A DNA stretch of 64,000 nt from Phalacrocorax aristotelis (GCF_949628215.1 NC_134277.1:28409058-28473057); one strand, 5' to 3'; shown: positions 33,797-45,245, numbered from the stretch's first letter. The notes: a model not told the origin generated them from the sequence alone. Numbers and translations: made by a program.

Positions 33797-36700
33797 GTGA
33801 GCCGGCACCGCTTCCCCAAACAGCCGCCAGCTCCCCCACCGCCACCACACACCCCCACCTCCCTCCGTCCCCGGGCCTCTCCGCGGCCATAACCACCTCC
33901 AGCGTGCCCCCCGCTCCCGCCGAGCCCGGGGAGATGCCGGCCCCGGGGGTGCGCGGGGAGAGAAGGGGGGGGTTTTTTTGCTTGTTCCTGCGCCCCCTCC
34001 GCGGGCCTACCGATCCGGTACATCGGCGGCGGGGCCGCCGCTCCCCCCACCCCCCCCCCACCCCCCCGCCGGCGGTACCGCGGCGCTGGGCACCGGCGCC
34101 TCGCGCTCGCCTCGCGGCCGGCGGGCAGCGCTCGGCGCTCCTTTGTTACTGCGGGACCGGCTTTAGGCAAAATTCCTGCTAACACCTGAGGAGTGAAAGT
34201 TTCCAGGCGAGCGGGTCGCATTCCGCTCGGGGGCCGTCTGATTTATGTATTTTTTTTGCAGGGAACCTCTCGTTTGTCCGTATTCATCCGGAGGGGCACG
34301 GCGGTGGGGGTGGGGGGGGCGGGGGGGGGAGAAAAGCATTGTTAAAAGTCTCGGACCGGTGATTCACTGACCACCAAACCGGCGACGCGAAGTCACTTAG
34401 CTGGGTAAAACCTGGATGGCCCGTGAACCAGACATCCCTCCACGAAGCCAGTGTGGCACTTTAATATTATTATTATTATTATTATTATTACCCACCACCC
34501 AGCCCCGAGGGGAAGGCAGCGGGCCCGCTATGCCCGGGTGGTGGTTTTGTCTCCCGGTAGAGAGCACCTGGGGTCTGTCCCCAGCAGCAGCGTGCGTGGC
34601 GGGGTGCCTGTAAGGAACCGGCGCCTGGGTGTACGCGATGGTGGTGAACCGGCACCCGGGGCAGGCTGCTGGGATTTTAGGAGCCGCGGCAGCCCAAATG
34701 CCTGCGTTAAATAGCGAAGGAGGGTGATGTTTCAGCTGTGGTGTTTTGCTTGCAGATCAGCAAAAAACCACAGTGATTGAAAACGGTGAAATCAGATTCA
34801 ATGGAAAAGGGAAAAAGATTCGGAAGCCTCGAACCATTTACTCTAGTCTACAGCTCCAGGCTTTAAATCATCGCTTTCAGCAGACTCAGTACCTGGCACT
34901 TCCAGAGAGAGCTGAACTGGCAGCTTCATTAGGACTTACCCAGACTCAGGTAATTACTGGGAATCCCAAACCACTGAAATCCTGCGCGAGCAATAAAGGC
35001 CAAGCAGATACGATGCTCCCTAGACGTTTTGGCCTCCGTATGGGCACGGTAGGAAAGGTAACGCACATGGTCCCCCATCTCCATGCCATAGCACTTGTCT
35101 AACGCATCACAGAGAGACCCGCCGGCCGCAGAAGGACCTGAACGCGCCCTTCCCTCAGCTGCCTGGCGAGCAAAGGCTCCCTTTTGATGCCACACATGAC
35201 ATTTTAAAGCTGCCTCTATTTCGGGATAATTCCGGCCCCGAGATGCGGTTGCCCAGCTGTGAAAAGGAGAACAAAACAAAGGCAAGGAATCGCTGGGCCT
35301 GAGGTAGAGCTAAAAGCAAAGAAAAGCTGCCTCGTAGCAACCTATAGGTAGGGAGGAAGCAGGAACACGTTAGGAAATACCTGTAAAATCAATAGTTAAT
35401 TCACCCTGGATGACTAACACAAATGCAGTGGTTGCCCCTGGGCAAAATGTACGAAAGGTGATAATAGATCTGAAGATCAAAGACAGCCGTGTACAAAATT
35501 ATAGCAGGTTAAGCCGTAGTTAAGTGTGGTTGGAGTAGCTGTGCCATTCTGCTAATTTAAGCTTGAAAGACACATGAGGCATTACAGGCTTCCCAGGCTG
35601 GGCTTTGCGGAGTGCAGGGATAGATGGGATCAATCCGGTAAAATGTAACCATGTGAATTTATGAGCTTAACAAATAACTTCAGGTTCTATCATTGTCATC
35701 GATATCAGTCGCTTCCAGCCAGCGATTTTTAAATACTCAGCAAATATTAATCATGGGAATAGACCTGATGGTTTTACAAATGGGATTTCAGTACCCAGAG
35801 CATGCACGCTCTGCCTCTCCTTTGCTGTCTCGCCTTCTCTCTCGCACGCATAGGGTCGGGGGCCCGATCCTGAGCATGCAGCTAGACAAGCAACCCTGCT
35901 TAAGCCCTAACATTACGCCTCCAAAGTTTGCAAGGTCAAAAACACGCGTGGGACTTGTTTTCTTTGTTTGCTTGATTTGAAGGAATATGTTTGTATATAT
36001 GTTACATATATATAATTTCTATAATAATTCCGATCTGCCAGAGCGGGCCCGATCCTTGTACACCTCATGGAGTACAGGCTCCCTCCTCGGGAGTTCTGCT
36101 GGATTAGTAGCAGGATGAGACCCAGAGCAATCATGACAGCCAATTAATCACTGAGAAAAGAGATTTTTTTTTTCTCTTTACGTTAAAAACAACTTTTAAA
36201 ATAAAGCCACAATCCCAGTGCCGTTGTGCCTTCTCCCCCGTGGCATCAGCAAGGACCGCTCGATCGCGCATGGTTTCGGATGCACGATTTCTTTGTAAGA
36301 TGCCCTTTGTCTATTGGCTCCTGTCTCCTGGCACAAAATCATATGATTGCCCGCGTTTGACAACAGTTTGCCAAAATGATCAAATGACCTCCAAAATTCT
36401 GAATGAGGTGTTAAGGCAGGAAAGCTCAGAGCATGTACTCTGTTTCAGCTCGATCAATCTGTCTGGCCCAGGACAAATAACGTTCCAGGTTAAAACCCGC
36501 ATCCCTCTCATTTTCCAGCTCTGCTCTGCCCCTCCTGTTCTCTCCAGCTGCATCCAGAGCCCGAGAGCAGCAGTAGCCACCCCTCCTTCCCCCCTCTCCA
36601 TCCCCACGCACGACTGGCGTGGGCTCTCAAGACCTTCCCTAGAGCAAACCCGCAGCCCCCGGGGTCTCCCCTGCAGCGCCCTGGGTGCTGACGGCGGCCT

Positions 36701-36978
36701 GATATCTGCTTCGTTTTGGTTTACAGGTGAAGATCTGGTTTCAGAACAAGCGCTCCAAATTCAAGAAGCTGCTGAAGCAGGGCAGCAACCCCCACGAGAG
36801 CGACCCTCTGCCCGGCTCCGCCGCCCTCTCCCCGCGCTCTCCGGCTCTGCCTCCAGTCTGGGACGTTTCAGCTTCTGCCAAGGGAGTCAATATGCCTCCC
36901 AACAGCTACATGCCTGGCTATTCTCACTGGTATTCTTCTCCACATCAAGACACAATGCAGAGACCACAAATGATGTGA
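33436..36978 (+). CDS. DLX6: DLX6, distal-less homeobox 6 (three-exon CDS)
   Basis: The coding sequence joins 33436-33796, 34756-34949 and 36727-36978, giving 268 aa and a TGA stop. The product is a nuclear sequence-specific transcription factor of the Distal-less family, acting with DLX5 in ventral forebrain GABAergic neurons, jaw and limb. The N-terminus ([10 protein letters not shown]) is followed by a Gln/Pro run (residues about 25-40), a His-rich segment and a Ser/Tyr-rich region. The homeodomain spans residues 142-201, with R146 (position 5), W189 (48), Q191 (50) and N192 (51). The C-terminus ends [11 protein letters not shown] chose the first of two adjacent ATGs; the frame is open further upstream but has no earlier ATG. 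Introns are GT-AG. The Gln run is only three residues, much shorter than in mammals. Confidence 0.97.
33797..34755 (+). other. DLX6: DLX6 intron 1
   Basis: A phase-1 GT-AG intron of 959 bp. It begins in the CpG island and carries a G-rich tract (about 34303-34330) and an (ATT)n microsatellite at 34464-34490. The acceptor is GCTTGCAG. Confidence 0.93.
34464..34490. repeat. (ATT)n microsatellite
   Basis: Nine ATT units in DLX6 intron 1. Confidence 0.95.
34756..34949 (+). CDS. DLX6: DLX6 coding exon 2
   Basis: Encodes residues 121-185, from DQQKTTV to TQTQ, covering the segment before the homeodomain and homeodomain positions 1-44 (N-terminal arm, helices 1 and 2). The donor is CAG|GTAATT. The codon split by intron 1 restores Asp121. 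Confidence 0.97.
34950..36726 (+). other. DLX6: DLX6 intron 2
   Basis: A phase-0 GT-AG intron of 1,777 bp (acceptor GTTTACAG). It interrupts the homeodomain between positions 44 and 45, as in DLX5. I see no exon or repeat in it. A stretch at 35680-36060 is unique and moderately AT-rich. Confidence 0.93.
36727..36978 (+). CDS. DLX6: DLX6 coding exon 3
   Basis: Encodes residues 186-268: homeodomain positions 45-60, with recognition helix [15 protein letters not shown], then a Ser/Pro-rich tail and the conserved C-terminus with [12 protein letters not shown] and MQRPQMM. The stop TGA is at 36976-36978. Confidence 0.97.
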   Translation: MKIWFQNKRSKFKKLLKQGSNPHESDPLPGSAALSPRSPALPPVWDVSASAKGVNMPPNSYMPGYSHWYSSPHQDTMQRPQMM

Positions 36979-37885
36979 ATTGTCCAAAAGAAATAATCTC
37001 CCAAGAACGCCTCGTCTCGACATGGCAAGAAGTTCCCCTGCTTTGCCAAGCCGTGCCAGCTAACAGGCTCTGTGTGAACTTGTAGATGCGGCAAAGAGAC
37101 AGAGTGGCTTTTTTTTTTTCTTTTTTTTTCTCAAGTAACCTCAGCGATTGATCTTGAACAGAAAGACACAATTTTCATTCTGGCGCACAGAAGACACTTC
37201 TCTTTAGGATATTTTCCTTTGGACTCCAAGGCACCAGCCTCTTTCTCTGTGGAGTATACGTCAAAACAAACTTTTTACAGACTTTGCCCACAAGAAGAAC
37301 CTGAATCTACCATGGCAGCCGTTTTTACTTGTTTAATGAGCTAAAGACATTATGTGATGAAAGAGAGACTAGTCAAAGCTCCTTCATTTTTATTCACTAA
37401 ATCCGGACTGGGGGGAAAAAAATGAAGACACAAGGGATTAAAAAAAAAAGAAGAAGAAGAAGGGGGGGGGGGGGGGAGGAGAACTGGTTGAAGAATTAAA
37501 ATATACTGTAAGATTAGAACATTACCACGAAGCAAAACCTGCATGCTTTCTCAAAATGCAATGGGCTGCGGCTCAGAAGAAACCACCGTCTCTCCCGCGA
37601 AGAGACCCCTCACCCGCACACACCCGCACACACCCGCACACACAGCCGGACAGACTCCAGGAGACGAGCAGGAACGACAGAGCGAGGGATCCGCGGCGGG
37701 ACCCGCCGCCGCGCTCTGGGGAAGGAAGGTTCAGCGCTGCCTGACGGCAGTCTCACCCACTGAGCGAGGGGGACCTTTTCCCCGAGCAACCTTTCTGTAT
37801 ATATTGTTGAATTTTAGTTGTATATATACTTTGTATGTTTTTGTCTTCTTTCATATATAGAGTAAAAGCCACAAAACGCCCGCCT
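36979..37885 (+). other. DLX6: Probable DLX6 3' UTR
   Basis: AT-rich 3' sequence with low-complexity A and G tracts (37440-37480). No canonical AATAAA is seen in the likely range. An AGTAAA variant signal sits at 37861-37866, just after a T/GT-rich stretch with TATATATACTTTGTATG. The end is tentative. Confidence 0.4.
37611..37644. repeat. Decamer tandem repeat in the DLX6 3' region
   Basis: Three exact copies of CACCCGCACA plus a partial fourth. Confidence 0.95.
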
Positions 37886-38859
37886 GGCTCCTATTTCTCT
37901 CCGCCTTAGCGGATGCCCGCCTCCCCCGAGCTGCCCCCCGAGTCCAGCCCAGGTGGCTGGACGCGGTCCCCCCGCCTGCCTGCACGCACAGACACCGCCA
38001 CTGAACATATATCTGCCAGCAAAGACAGAAAAGATGGGGGGGAGGGGGGGAGAAGCTGGTGTTTGGGTTAGTTTTAAGGCTACGACGAAGACAAGAGAGA
38101 TCGAGACCGCAAAGATAAGCCTGGAAGAAGTTTCTAATCACCCGGCCATTTCTGCTGCGATTTCACTGCTCAGCTAAGCTTTCTCGCCGAGGCAAAGCTC
38201 AGAGCCCTGCCTTTCTTCCCAAAGGTTGGAGACTCCAAATTATTAAGAAAGGAGGCGCCCTCCTTTGTTTTTAAAGAGCATACAATGCAAGCTGAGGAAT
38301 GTTTTGCAAAGCCCTGAGAGGTGCCCAGGCACACAACACGCTGTCCAGCCAGCTCCAGCCTCACCAGCTTGTGGAAAGCACAGCAACTACTGACAATGAA
38401 AAGCCCTTTCCTCATCCAAGCTGGGTGCCCCATACTGCGAGAATTAATGGCTAGAGACCTGGGCATCCTTCAAATTATGAACCTTGAAACCACTGAGCCA
38501 TTTATCAGAAGTCAATAGAGATCCTCAGAGTGCTCCATATAATGACAGCTACATACAGTCGTGCAAAAGGACAGTCACTATAATTAGACACAAAGCAAAG
38601 ACTACTTACCAATATACCAGTTTTTTGGGGGGTGTTTTTTGTTTTTTTTTTTTGAGCAACTTCCACGCTCAGTCAGTCTTCAGAGTGGTTTAAAACCGAT
38701 CAGTCTTGTCATTTTCTACCATTCGTATTGTTACATTAGGAAAAATGTTTTCTTTTCTTTTTTTCCCCTTCCCACTGTGAAACTTTGGGTTCAGAGCTCC
38801 CCAGGATCAATTCTGAACAAAGCCTCCAGCTGCAGTGCCATCCAATTTGAAGCAGACAT

Positions 38860-39180
38860 TGGGGACAATTTAAGGTTTTTATCCACAAGAAGGTTTTTTT
38901 CCATTCTCTTAAATGCAGCCATAATTAGAGTAATTTTTCATGTAGCCCGCTGATTACAGCGTTTTTACCGTCAAAGATAATTACCTGTAATTTTCTTCCA
39001 CTTTTAATACTAAAAAGCCATCTTTATTTAGATTCAGGAACAGGAAAGGCGAAACAAAAGAGGAAAATTATTCTGTTATTCATACACAAATTGCAGAGAC
39101 GTAGGGCCTAAAATTGAAAATTAACCAAAATTATAATGATGAAAAGAATGGAAGAGGCTTCAGAAGTACAGCTGGTAGTG
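38860..39180. promoter_or_regulatory. Candidate DLX5/6 intergenic enhancer (I56-type), first block
   Basis: This AT-rich, non-repetitive block lies between the convergent genes. TAATTA sites are at 38922-38927 and 38978-38983, with further TAAT cores (AGTAATTTTTC, TGTAATTTTC, AATTAACC, TTATAATGATG). Two enhancers, I56i and I56ii, are known in the vertebrate DLX5/6 intergenic region; they drive forebrain expression and are bound by DLX proteins. Position and motif content suggest this is one of them. I cannot say which. Confidence 0.6.
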
Positions 39181-39245
39181 GGGCTCACTGAATTATTCAA
39201 ATGACACTGGAGAGAAAGCTACCATACATTTAAACCAACAGCATT

Positions 39246-39261
39246 TGTGTGTGTGTGTGTA
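39246..39261. repeat. (GT)n microsatellite
   Basis: Eight GT units at the right edge of the first enhancer-like block. Confidence 0.9.
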
Positions 39262-39284
39262 TCTCAGAAAACCCTGCTTCACAC

Positions 39285-40400
39285 CCCGCCCCCCCGCGCC
39301 ACGGCTGGCCCCTGTGCGGGCTCACCCTCGCCCCCGCACAAGGGCGGCGGATGCCCAGGTGAGCGGGTCCCGCAGCCCGGGGAGCCCGGCCCAGCCGATC
39401 CGAGCCCACCCTGGCGGCTCCCGGCCCCCACGGCCCCCGCAGCCGCCTTAACCCTTTCGCTGCAGCCCCCGAGTGGGGAGGGCGGCGGGCGGTGTGTCCC
39501 GTCCCTCCCCGTGCTGGCGGGCCCGGGGGCGGGCGCGGGCGGGAGATGGGGGCTCGCTGCTTCCCGTGGGCTTTCGGGGGGCTCGTCCTCGCCTGCACGC
39601 CTCGCTGGTGCCAGCGTGGGTGCCGGTGCGGAAAGCCTCGCGGTGCGTCGTGCCCTCCTCCCCCACGAGTGATTTCTCAGATAGGTTTAAATAAAGTCCA
39701 GGCAGCAAGCAACTAAGCAAATAATGGTAATAATAAAGAAAAAAAAAAAAAAAACGGTAGCTTAACAGAGCGGGAGAAGGGGAGAAAGGCAGGCCTTCCC
39801 GGGAGCAGGGGGGGAGCGAATGGCAGCAGCGGCAGCGGCGGCTCCCACTCGCGCTGCTGCCGCCCCGGGAGACTCTCGTGAAACAGCGTCATCTATGGAT
39901 GGAGCGGCGGCAGCTCCCCACGCCAGCCGCCAAACCTGCCGCCGCCGGGCTGCCAGCGCCGGCTCCGCTACCGCCCGCCCGCCCGCCGCCGGGCTCCGCC
40001 GCCCCGGGGCCGCGGGGATGGGCGCCGCGGGGAGCCGCGGAAAGGCGCGCTCTCGCCGCCCCGCTGCGGGGACGGGCGGCCGGGGTTGGCCACGGGGCTC
40101 GTACCGTTTCCTCTACCGGCCGCCGGAGCCCCCTCCCACCCCCCGCCGCCCCTCCAGTAGCTCGGCGGCGCCCCCGCCGCGCCCTCCCCGCGCCCCCCCC
40201 GGCCCCGCGCCGCCCGCCGCCACCGGCAGCACCGGGAGGAAAAAGGGGGCACGGAGCCGCTGGGGTTCGGCCCGGTGGGGGGAAACCACCGGCGCAAGAG
40301 TGACCGCGAAAGTGGGGGAACGAGCAAGGACAGAGCGTGCCTCGAAGGGGAAGGCGCGAAGCAGCCACAAACCGACCCCGAACCCAAGCGAGCCCCAAAA
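39285..40400. other. Intergenic CpG islands
   Basis: Two CpG-dense blocks (about 39285-39660 and 39810-40360), separated by an AT-rich gap with an A-run. They sit between the two enhancer-like blocks. No exon is recognised. They could be the promoter of a DLX6-antisense or enhancer-derived RNA. Confidence 0.5.
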
Positions 40401-40429
40401 CTTACCCCCTCTGAAAATCTGCTAAGCAA

Positions 40430-40940
40430 GGATCGGGGTCTAGAAATCTATACTGAACTGAAGCAGTGGAGAATATTTTTCTGAGTCTCAGGGCAGAAGC
40501 TCTTTCTCTATATTCTTGGTTGAGTGAGCACATCCAGGTGTGAAATTGTTTGCACACCCCAGCACCTCTTATATTGCCAGCAAAATTAGCTGTTATTACT
40601 GTCACTGTTTAGTGATGGTTAGCTTGATAAAAAAAAACTGCTGTAATCAAGACCTGGCGCATCTTTGCAAATTACAGATAATTGTAAACGTCCAGATTAT
40701 GATAATAGCATCCTAATCCAGCCTGCAATATAATTATTACAGAGTGTTACATCTGAAACTGTCCAGTAGGGCTAATTCAGCCATTATTTAGACCCTATTT
40801 TTGCACTGCAAATGGGTTGCTGAGTTGAAAATGTACGATTGTAATTTCACGGGGCACTCAATGAGTAATGGTATAGGGAGAGAAAAATACAAAAGTGAAA
40901 TGTGAACAGTAGCGATCAAATCAAACTCTGAAGGACAAAA
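40430..40940. promoter_or_regulatory. Candidate DLX5/6 intergenic enhancer (I56-type), second block
   Basis: An AT-rich unique block. It has CAAAATTAGC, GATAATTGTAAACG, a TAATTA site at 40731-40736, GGCTAATTCAGCCATTATTTAG and GTAATTTCACGG. It is the second of two such blocks in the intergenic interval, matching the expected enhancer pair. Identity is inferred from position and composition. Confidence 0.55.
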
Positions 40941-41339
40941 GACTGATTCATAGGGAATGAGAAGAGCGGGAATTAAGAAAATAGCAAATCAGTGGTCTGC
41001 AGCGTTACGTGTCCAAATCTCAACGCGTGCGAGCCTGGTGTGCGGGCAGGGGCTGATGCTCCGCGCTCCCGCCCGCATCCGTCCGCCTCTCGGCTCAGCT
41101 CTTCCCGGCAGCCTCTCCCCGGTGCCCGAAGGATCCCCGGGCTCCCCACCCATCCCCAAAAGCGGGCTCGCCCTTGTCGTGTGCCTCTCAGGTGACTGAA
41201 CGTCACTTTCGGGCACGGAGCCTCGGGAGCCTCGTAACCGGGCGGGGGAGGGCGCGGGGTGCGGGGCACCCTCCGCGGGAGGCTGCGGAGCCCGCGGCCC
41301 TTTTGCGCTCCCGCCCACCCGCTGGACCAGTCGTCAGGG

Positions 41340-41560
41340 GTCCTTTAAGGAAATTATCCCAGAACCGACGCAATTGTAATTAATTAACCGAAAGAGCCTG
41401 GCTAACAGGACTACCTGCAGCTAGCGAGGTTAACTCATTGGGCTAGTTCGCTTTCCGCTCCTGATTAGCTTTTATGAACCCTGGACACGAAATACACAAA
41501 CCCGCTTCATTTTTAATGGGCCAAATCATCAAAGAGCGATTGCAGCCCCTCCGGCAGGTA
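41340..41560. promoter_or_regulatory. Candidate intergenic regulatory element with overlapping TAATTA sites
   Basis: TAATTA occurs at 41377-41382 and, overlapping, at 41381-41386, followed by CTGATTAGC and TTTTTAATGGGCC. The block is AT-rich and unique, bounded on both sides by CpG-rich DNA. Confidence 0.4.
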
Positions 41561-41569
41561 CAGGCAGGG

Positions 41570-42000
41570 CCCGGCTGCGGGGGGGGGATCGCCGGGGGCC
41601 GGCCCCGCGGACAGAGGGGTGCCGGCCCCGGCCCTTGCCGGCCTCCCCCGGCTGCAGCCGCGCCCGGCAGCCCGCAGCCTTCCCCTGCGCGCTTTCCTCC
41701 CCCGCTACTAATAAAAATAATGCAAAGAAAGGGAAACGAAAGCTCAGTGGATACCGCGAGCAAAAAAAAGCCCTATAAACGCGTTATGTGGTGGATATCG
41801 AGGAGACTCTAAAGATTTCCTGGGATGGAGGGCCAGCTCCGCAGTCAGGCAGACGATGCCGCTGCAGAGCTCGGAGCCAAGTCAGGATCCGGCCCGGCGA
41901 GGCTCGCTGGTCCGGCTGCAAAGCCCAGGCTGAGGTTTAGGCAACCTTTCCGGGAGCGCGGAGGGGCAGGCAGCAGCGGGAGGAGAGCGAGGAGCCATCC
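41570..42000. other. CpG-rich block
   Basis: GC-rich sequence without an exon. Confidence 0.4.
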
Positions 42001-42129
42001 CCAGGCTCTTCCTTGACAAGTGCTCAATCAGTTGCAGCTTCTGGCCGGTCCCGGCTCCCTGGGCCCTCACCTAAGGGAAATAAGGAGGCCAGGGGGCCTG
42101 GGAGTTTTTCCCGCGGCCTTGAAGGTGGT

Positions 42130-42300
42130 GGCCGTGGAAGGTGTTCACACAGACACCCGGGGCGTGGGTGCGTTTCGGGATTTATCGGGTCTATGTTCCT
42201 GGCAGATAGACCATTGCTTATCCTCCCAAATCGTATGTAAATAGACGCACCGCCGAACAAAGAGCAGAAACATTAAATTGATGTAACACAGATTCTCCCT
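42130..42300. promoter_or_regulatory. Possible short regulatory block
   Basis: Balanced-composition unique sequence (about 42175-42295) with CGTATGTAAATAGACG and AAATTGATG, ending at an 18-base A-run at 42301. Weak evidence. Confidence 0.2.
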
Positions 42301-42318
42301 AAAAAAAAAAAAAAAAAA
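42301..42318. repeat. Poly(A) tract
   Basis: An 18-base A run. Confidence 0.9.
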
Positions 42319-42589
42319 GAAAGAGAAGAGAGAGGGAAAGGGAGGCTTGAGGCTTAATGTAAACTCCGCGGTCGCTATTTTCACGGCTCTTGTCTGACCT
42401 ATAAAACAGGTTATTGCGTTTCTGCAGGCAACCGCTCCAATGACTGAAAGCAAGAAGAGGGGTTTCTCCCCCCCAGTCCGCCCTGACTTTCCTGAAGCAA
42501 TAGATCTCCTTTCTGTAATCCACAACCGAACCACCTAAAGCCTGTCAGTCGCAAAATTGCGTGGTAGAAATCTTTAATCGATGCCACAT

Positions 42590-45000
42590 GTGCACTGCAC
42601 GCTCGGGACGGAGCGCGGCCGGCGGCGGAGCGGGCAGCGCCCGCGGGCCCACGCAGGCAGCGCGCCCCGCGGGGGCACCGGTCGGTGGGGGAGACCGAGG
42701 GGAGCGAGAGGGCGATAGAAAGGCCTGAGGAGCGGGCTGCCTTGACGCGGCGACAGGTTGGAGGTGGTGGGTTTTTTTCCCCCATGGAAGAGGGGGAGGG
42801 AAACCGGGTTGCTTGGCGAGGAGGCAGCGCTTCCCCCCGCCCCCGGAGGCTCTTCCCCGCTGGGCGATGCGGAGATGCCCGGGCAGGGATCGGCGGGGGG
42901 CTCGGGGCGGGACGGGGAAAGGTGTTCCCCCGCTGTCAGTAGGTGGGGAGTCAGCTGTGTGTATCTGGGTGTGGGTGTTGTGCGTGTCGTGGGTGTGCAC
43001 CCCACGCGGGGGCGAGCGCAGTGCGCGGTGTGTGTGGATCTGCTGTGGGTGGGAGAGCCCCAGGGGTGCAGGCAGTGTCAGGAGCTCTCGATATGGGGCA
43101 GCTGGGGTGCAGGCTGCTCTGTGTGTCTGTGTGTCTGTGTGTCAGGCCCTGTGGCTCAGCCCTGGAGCCGCTCGGCACCCACAGGAATGTGGCTCCTCTC
43201 GGCTCCCCGAGCTGTCCCGGCTCCACATGGAAGTGGCCGCCAGGAAAAGAGAAGGGAGGGGAAGAGAGAGGGGGTGAAAAAAAAAAAAAAAGCCCCGGGC
43301 CAGCAATCCGCCGAGCCCAAACCCAGCGTCAGACAAAGGACAGTTCATCCCTTCCCGGGGAAGCAAGGGGGGAGGCCCGGGCAAGCCAGGCTCCCTCCGG
43401 CCGCCGCCGGAGCCCCGGGGGTGCGCCCGGGCGGGGAGGGCTGTGCCTGCTGGGAGAGAGAGGGGTGCAGGAGGGACCGGAGCACCCCCCTCGACCGGGG
43501 GCTCTCGCGTAGCGGCTGGAGACCCTGGGTGTGCATTGGGGCCGGGGCCACGGCGACGGGGAGCCCCGGCGAGGGGTATTTCCTAACCGGGCCTGGCTAC
43601 CCTCTCCCGGGAAAGGGTGCCAGGCTCTCCCCGGCCTGCCCAACACCACCCCGAGCCGGCAGGAGGAGAAATTAAGCAGGGAAAGGGACCGGCATGGAAA
43701 CGGAGCCGAGCTGACTCGGCTGGCTGGGAGAGGGGAGCGGTGCCAGAGCCCGGGCTGCCCAGCCAGCGCCGGCAGAGTGATCCCTGCCCGGCATCCTGCC
43801 TGCCGGCATCCCGCTGGGATCCCCGGGGCTGGGCCTGCGCTGTCCGCCCGCTCCCGGCCCCTGCGCGGTACTGAAACCAAACAGCCCCACAGCAGCTCCT
43901 CCGAGAAAAGGATGGGTGGACCCACCTGGGAAATAGACTTCCACCTCTTGTGTCCAAGCCTTTCTGCAAAGGGAAGGGACCTCGGGGAGGGGAAAATCTC
44001 TTACTGCAGGTTGGGGGGAAAAAAATAATGCTTGTCTGGAGGGAAACGAGGAAAAGAACGGAAGAAAATTAAAAGGCCGGGTTGTTGGTTTGTTTTGTTT
44101 TTTTTTTTCCCACAGGGTGCGAGTTAGCAGAAGAGACAAAGCCGAGCTTTTCAGCAGCCCCAGGTTCGGGGAAAGTCCCTGAAACCTTGCAAGCGAAATG
44201 AGCGGGAGCCTGTGACTGGAGCCGAGGAGAGGAGGCAGGGGGCGGCGGGGCTTCGGCGGCCCGGGAGCCGGCAGCGGGCAGGGGTGGGAGGCCGCGGCGG
44301 CCCCCGCCGCCCTGTCTCCGGCACCCACGCACCCTTCCCCGGCGTGCAGAGAGCAGCTTCACCGAACAAACTGGTCTATTGTACAGCAAGCCATTTACCA
44401 ACCCCCAAACCTGTTACAAAACAGCAACCCCGGGCTTCTTTCTTCGGGGAGAAAACACGCACACGCACTCATACTCACGCACACGCGCAAAACATGGCAG
44501 GCAGGAGCGGAGGGAGAAGAAAGGAGGGGGAGGGCAGCAGGGAGGAAGACTAGAGACAGGTAAGTGCGCCCCAGGGCAGGAGCGTGCCTTTTCAGGCCTC
44601 CTCTCCCGGCCCTGCCAGCGCTCTGCCCGCCATCCTCGGGTGACAGGGGGTCATATTTTATCTCGGGGATCCTTCAAGCGACGCCTTTGTCACATTCACC
44701 GCTGCCGCCTTCCCCCGCGCGGCCGTGAATTCCCAGCGCGGCTCCCCGCTGAACCCCGGCCGGGGAGAGGGGGGGCCCGCGGGAGCGTGTGCCGCCGTGG
44801 GGACCCCCGCGGGCCGGTTAGTGCCGGGGAAAACCCGGGGGTTCTGCCGGGAGAGGGTGCCACGCTCGGGCGCGCCGCCACGCCGGTGCTGCGCGCCCGT
44901 GGGCAGCGCTGTGGCCACCTCGCTTGTGGCCCCGTCCCCTCCCCAGCGCGCCGGGACGCGCAAGTGACGGCTCCGCCGCCCGCCTTTTGCCCTAAACCAT
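42590..45000. other. Extended CpG island domain 3' of DLX5
   Basis: CpG-dense, GC-rich sequence with short GT-rich stretches (about 42955-43145) and an A-run near 43278. Open frames up to 305 codons on + and similar on - are compositional and overlap each other. Confidence 0.5.
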
Positions 45001-45089
45001 GTCCATAGAGGTTAAAAAAAAAACCCCAAAACCCAAAAGTACCTCCGCAAAGTCCCTCCTTCAGCCGGAGCCGCCGCAGGCTGTGACCA

Positions 45090-45245
45090 GGAGCGAGGGG
45101 AGCGGGGCCCTCATTTTATCCTTTTCTCATATTTAGTGGCTCCCTTTGACGGAAACGTAATTTGTATAATTAGCCGAGCGCACACGGGCGACTGATGGGC
45201 TGTGGAGTGTGCAGCTCTCGACGCTAATTGCTCTCAGGAAAGGAT
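45090..45245. promoter_or_regulatory. Possible conserved element downstream of DLX5
   Basis: A unique block with ACGTAATTTGTATAATTAGCC and GACGCTAATTGCTC (several TAATT cores), between a CpG island and the DLX5 3' end. Confidence 0.35.

Larger units (their letters stand above)
32580..34160. other. DLX6: CpG island over the DLX6 promoter and exon 1
   Basis: Continuous CpG-dense sequence covers the upstream palindromes, promoter elements, 5' UTR, coding exon 1 and the first part of intron 1. This is the usual arrangement for a developmental transcription factor gene. Confidence 0.75.

Noticed and set aside
33797-34182. Exon 1 frame running on into intron 1
   Set aside because: A strong donor at 33797 and the perfect junction to exon 2 (restoring Asp121) show this is intron. 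The open frame is due to GC content.
36240-37085. 281-codon frame overlapping DLX6 exon 3
   Set aside because: It runs through intron 2, the real acceptor and exon 3 in another frame, and has no family signature.
37611-37644. CRISPR-like array
   Set aside because: Only three contiguous decamers with no spacers in a vertebrate genome; a simple tandem repeat.
42758-43675. 305-codon open frame on +
   Set aside because: It lies in a CpG-rich region where stop codons are rare, overlaps other long frames on both strands, and has no recognisable domain.
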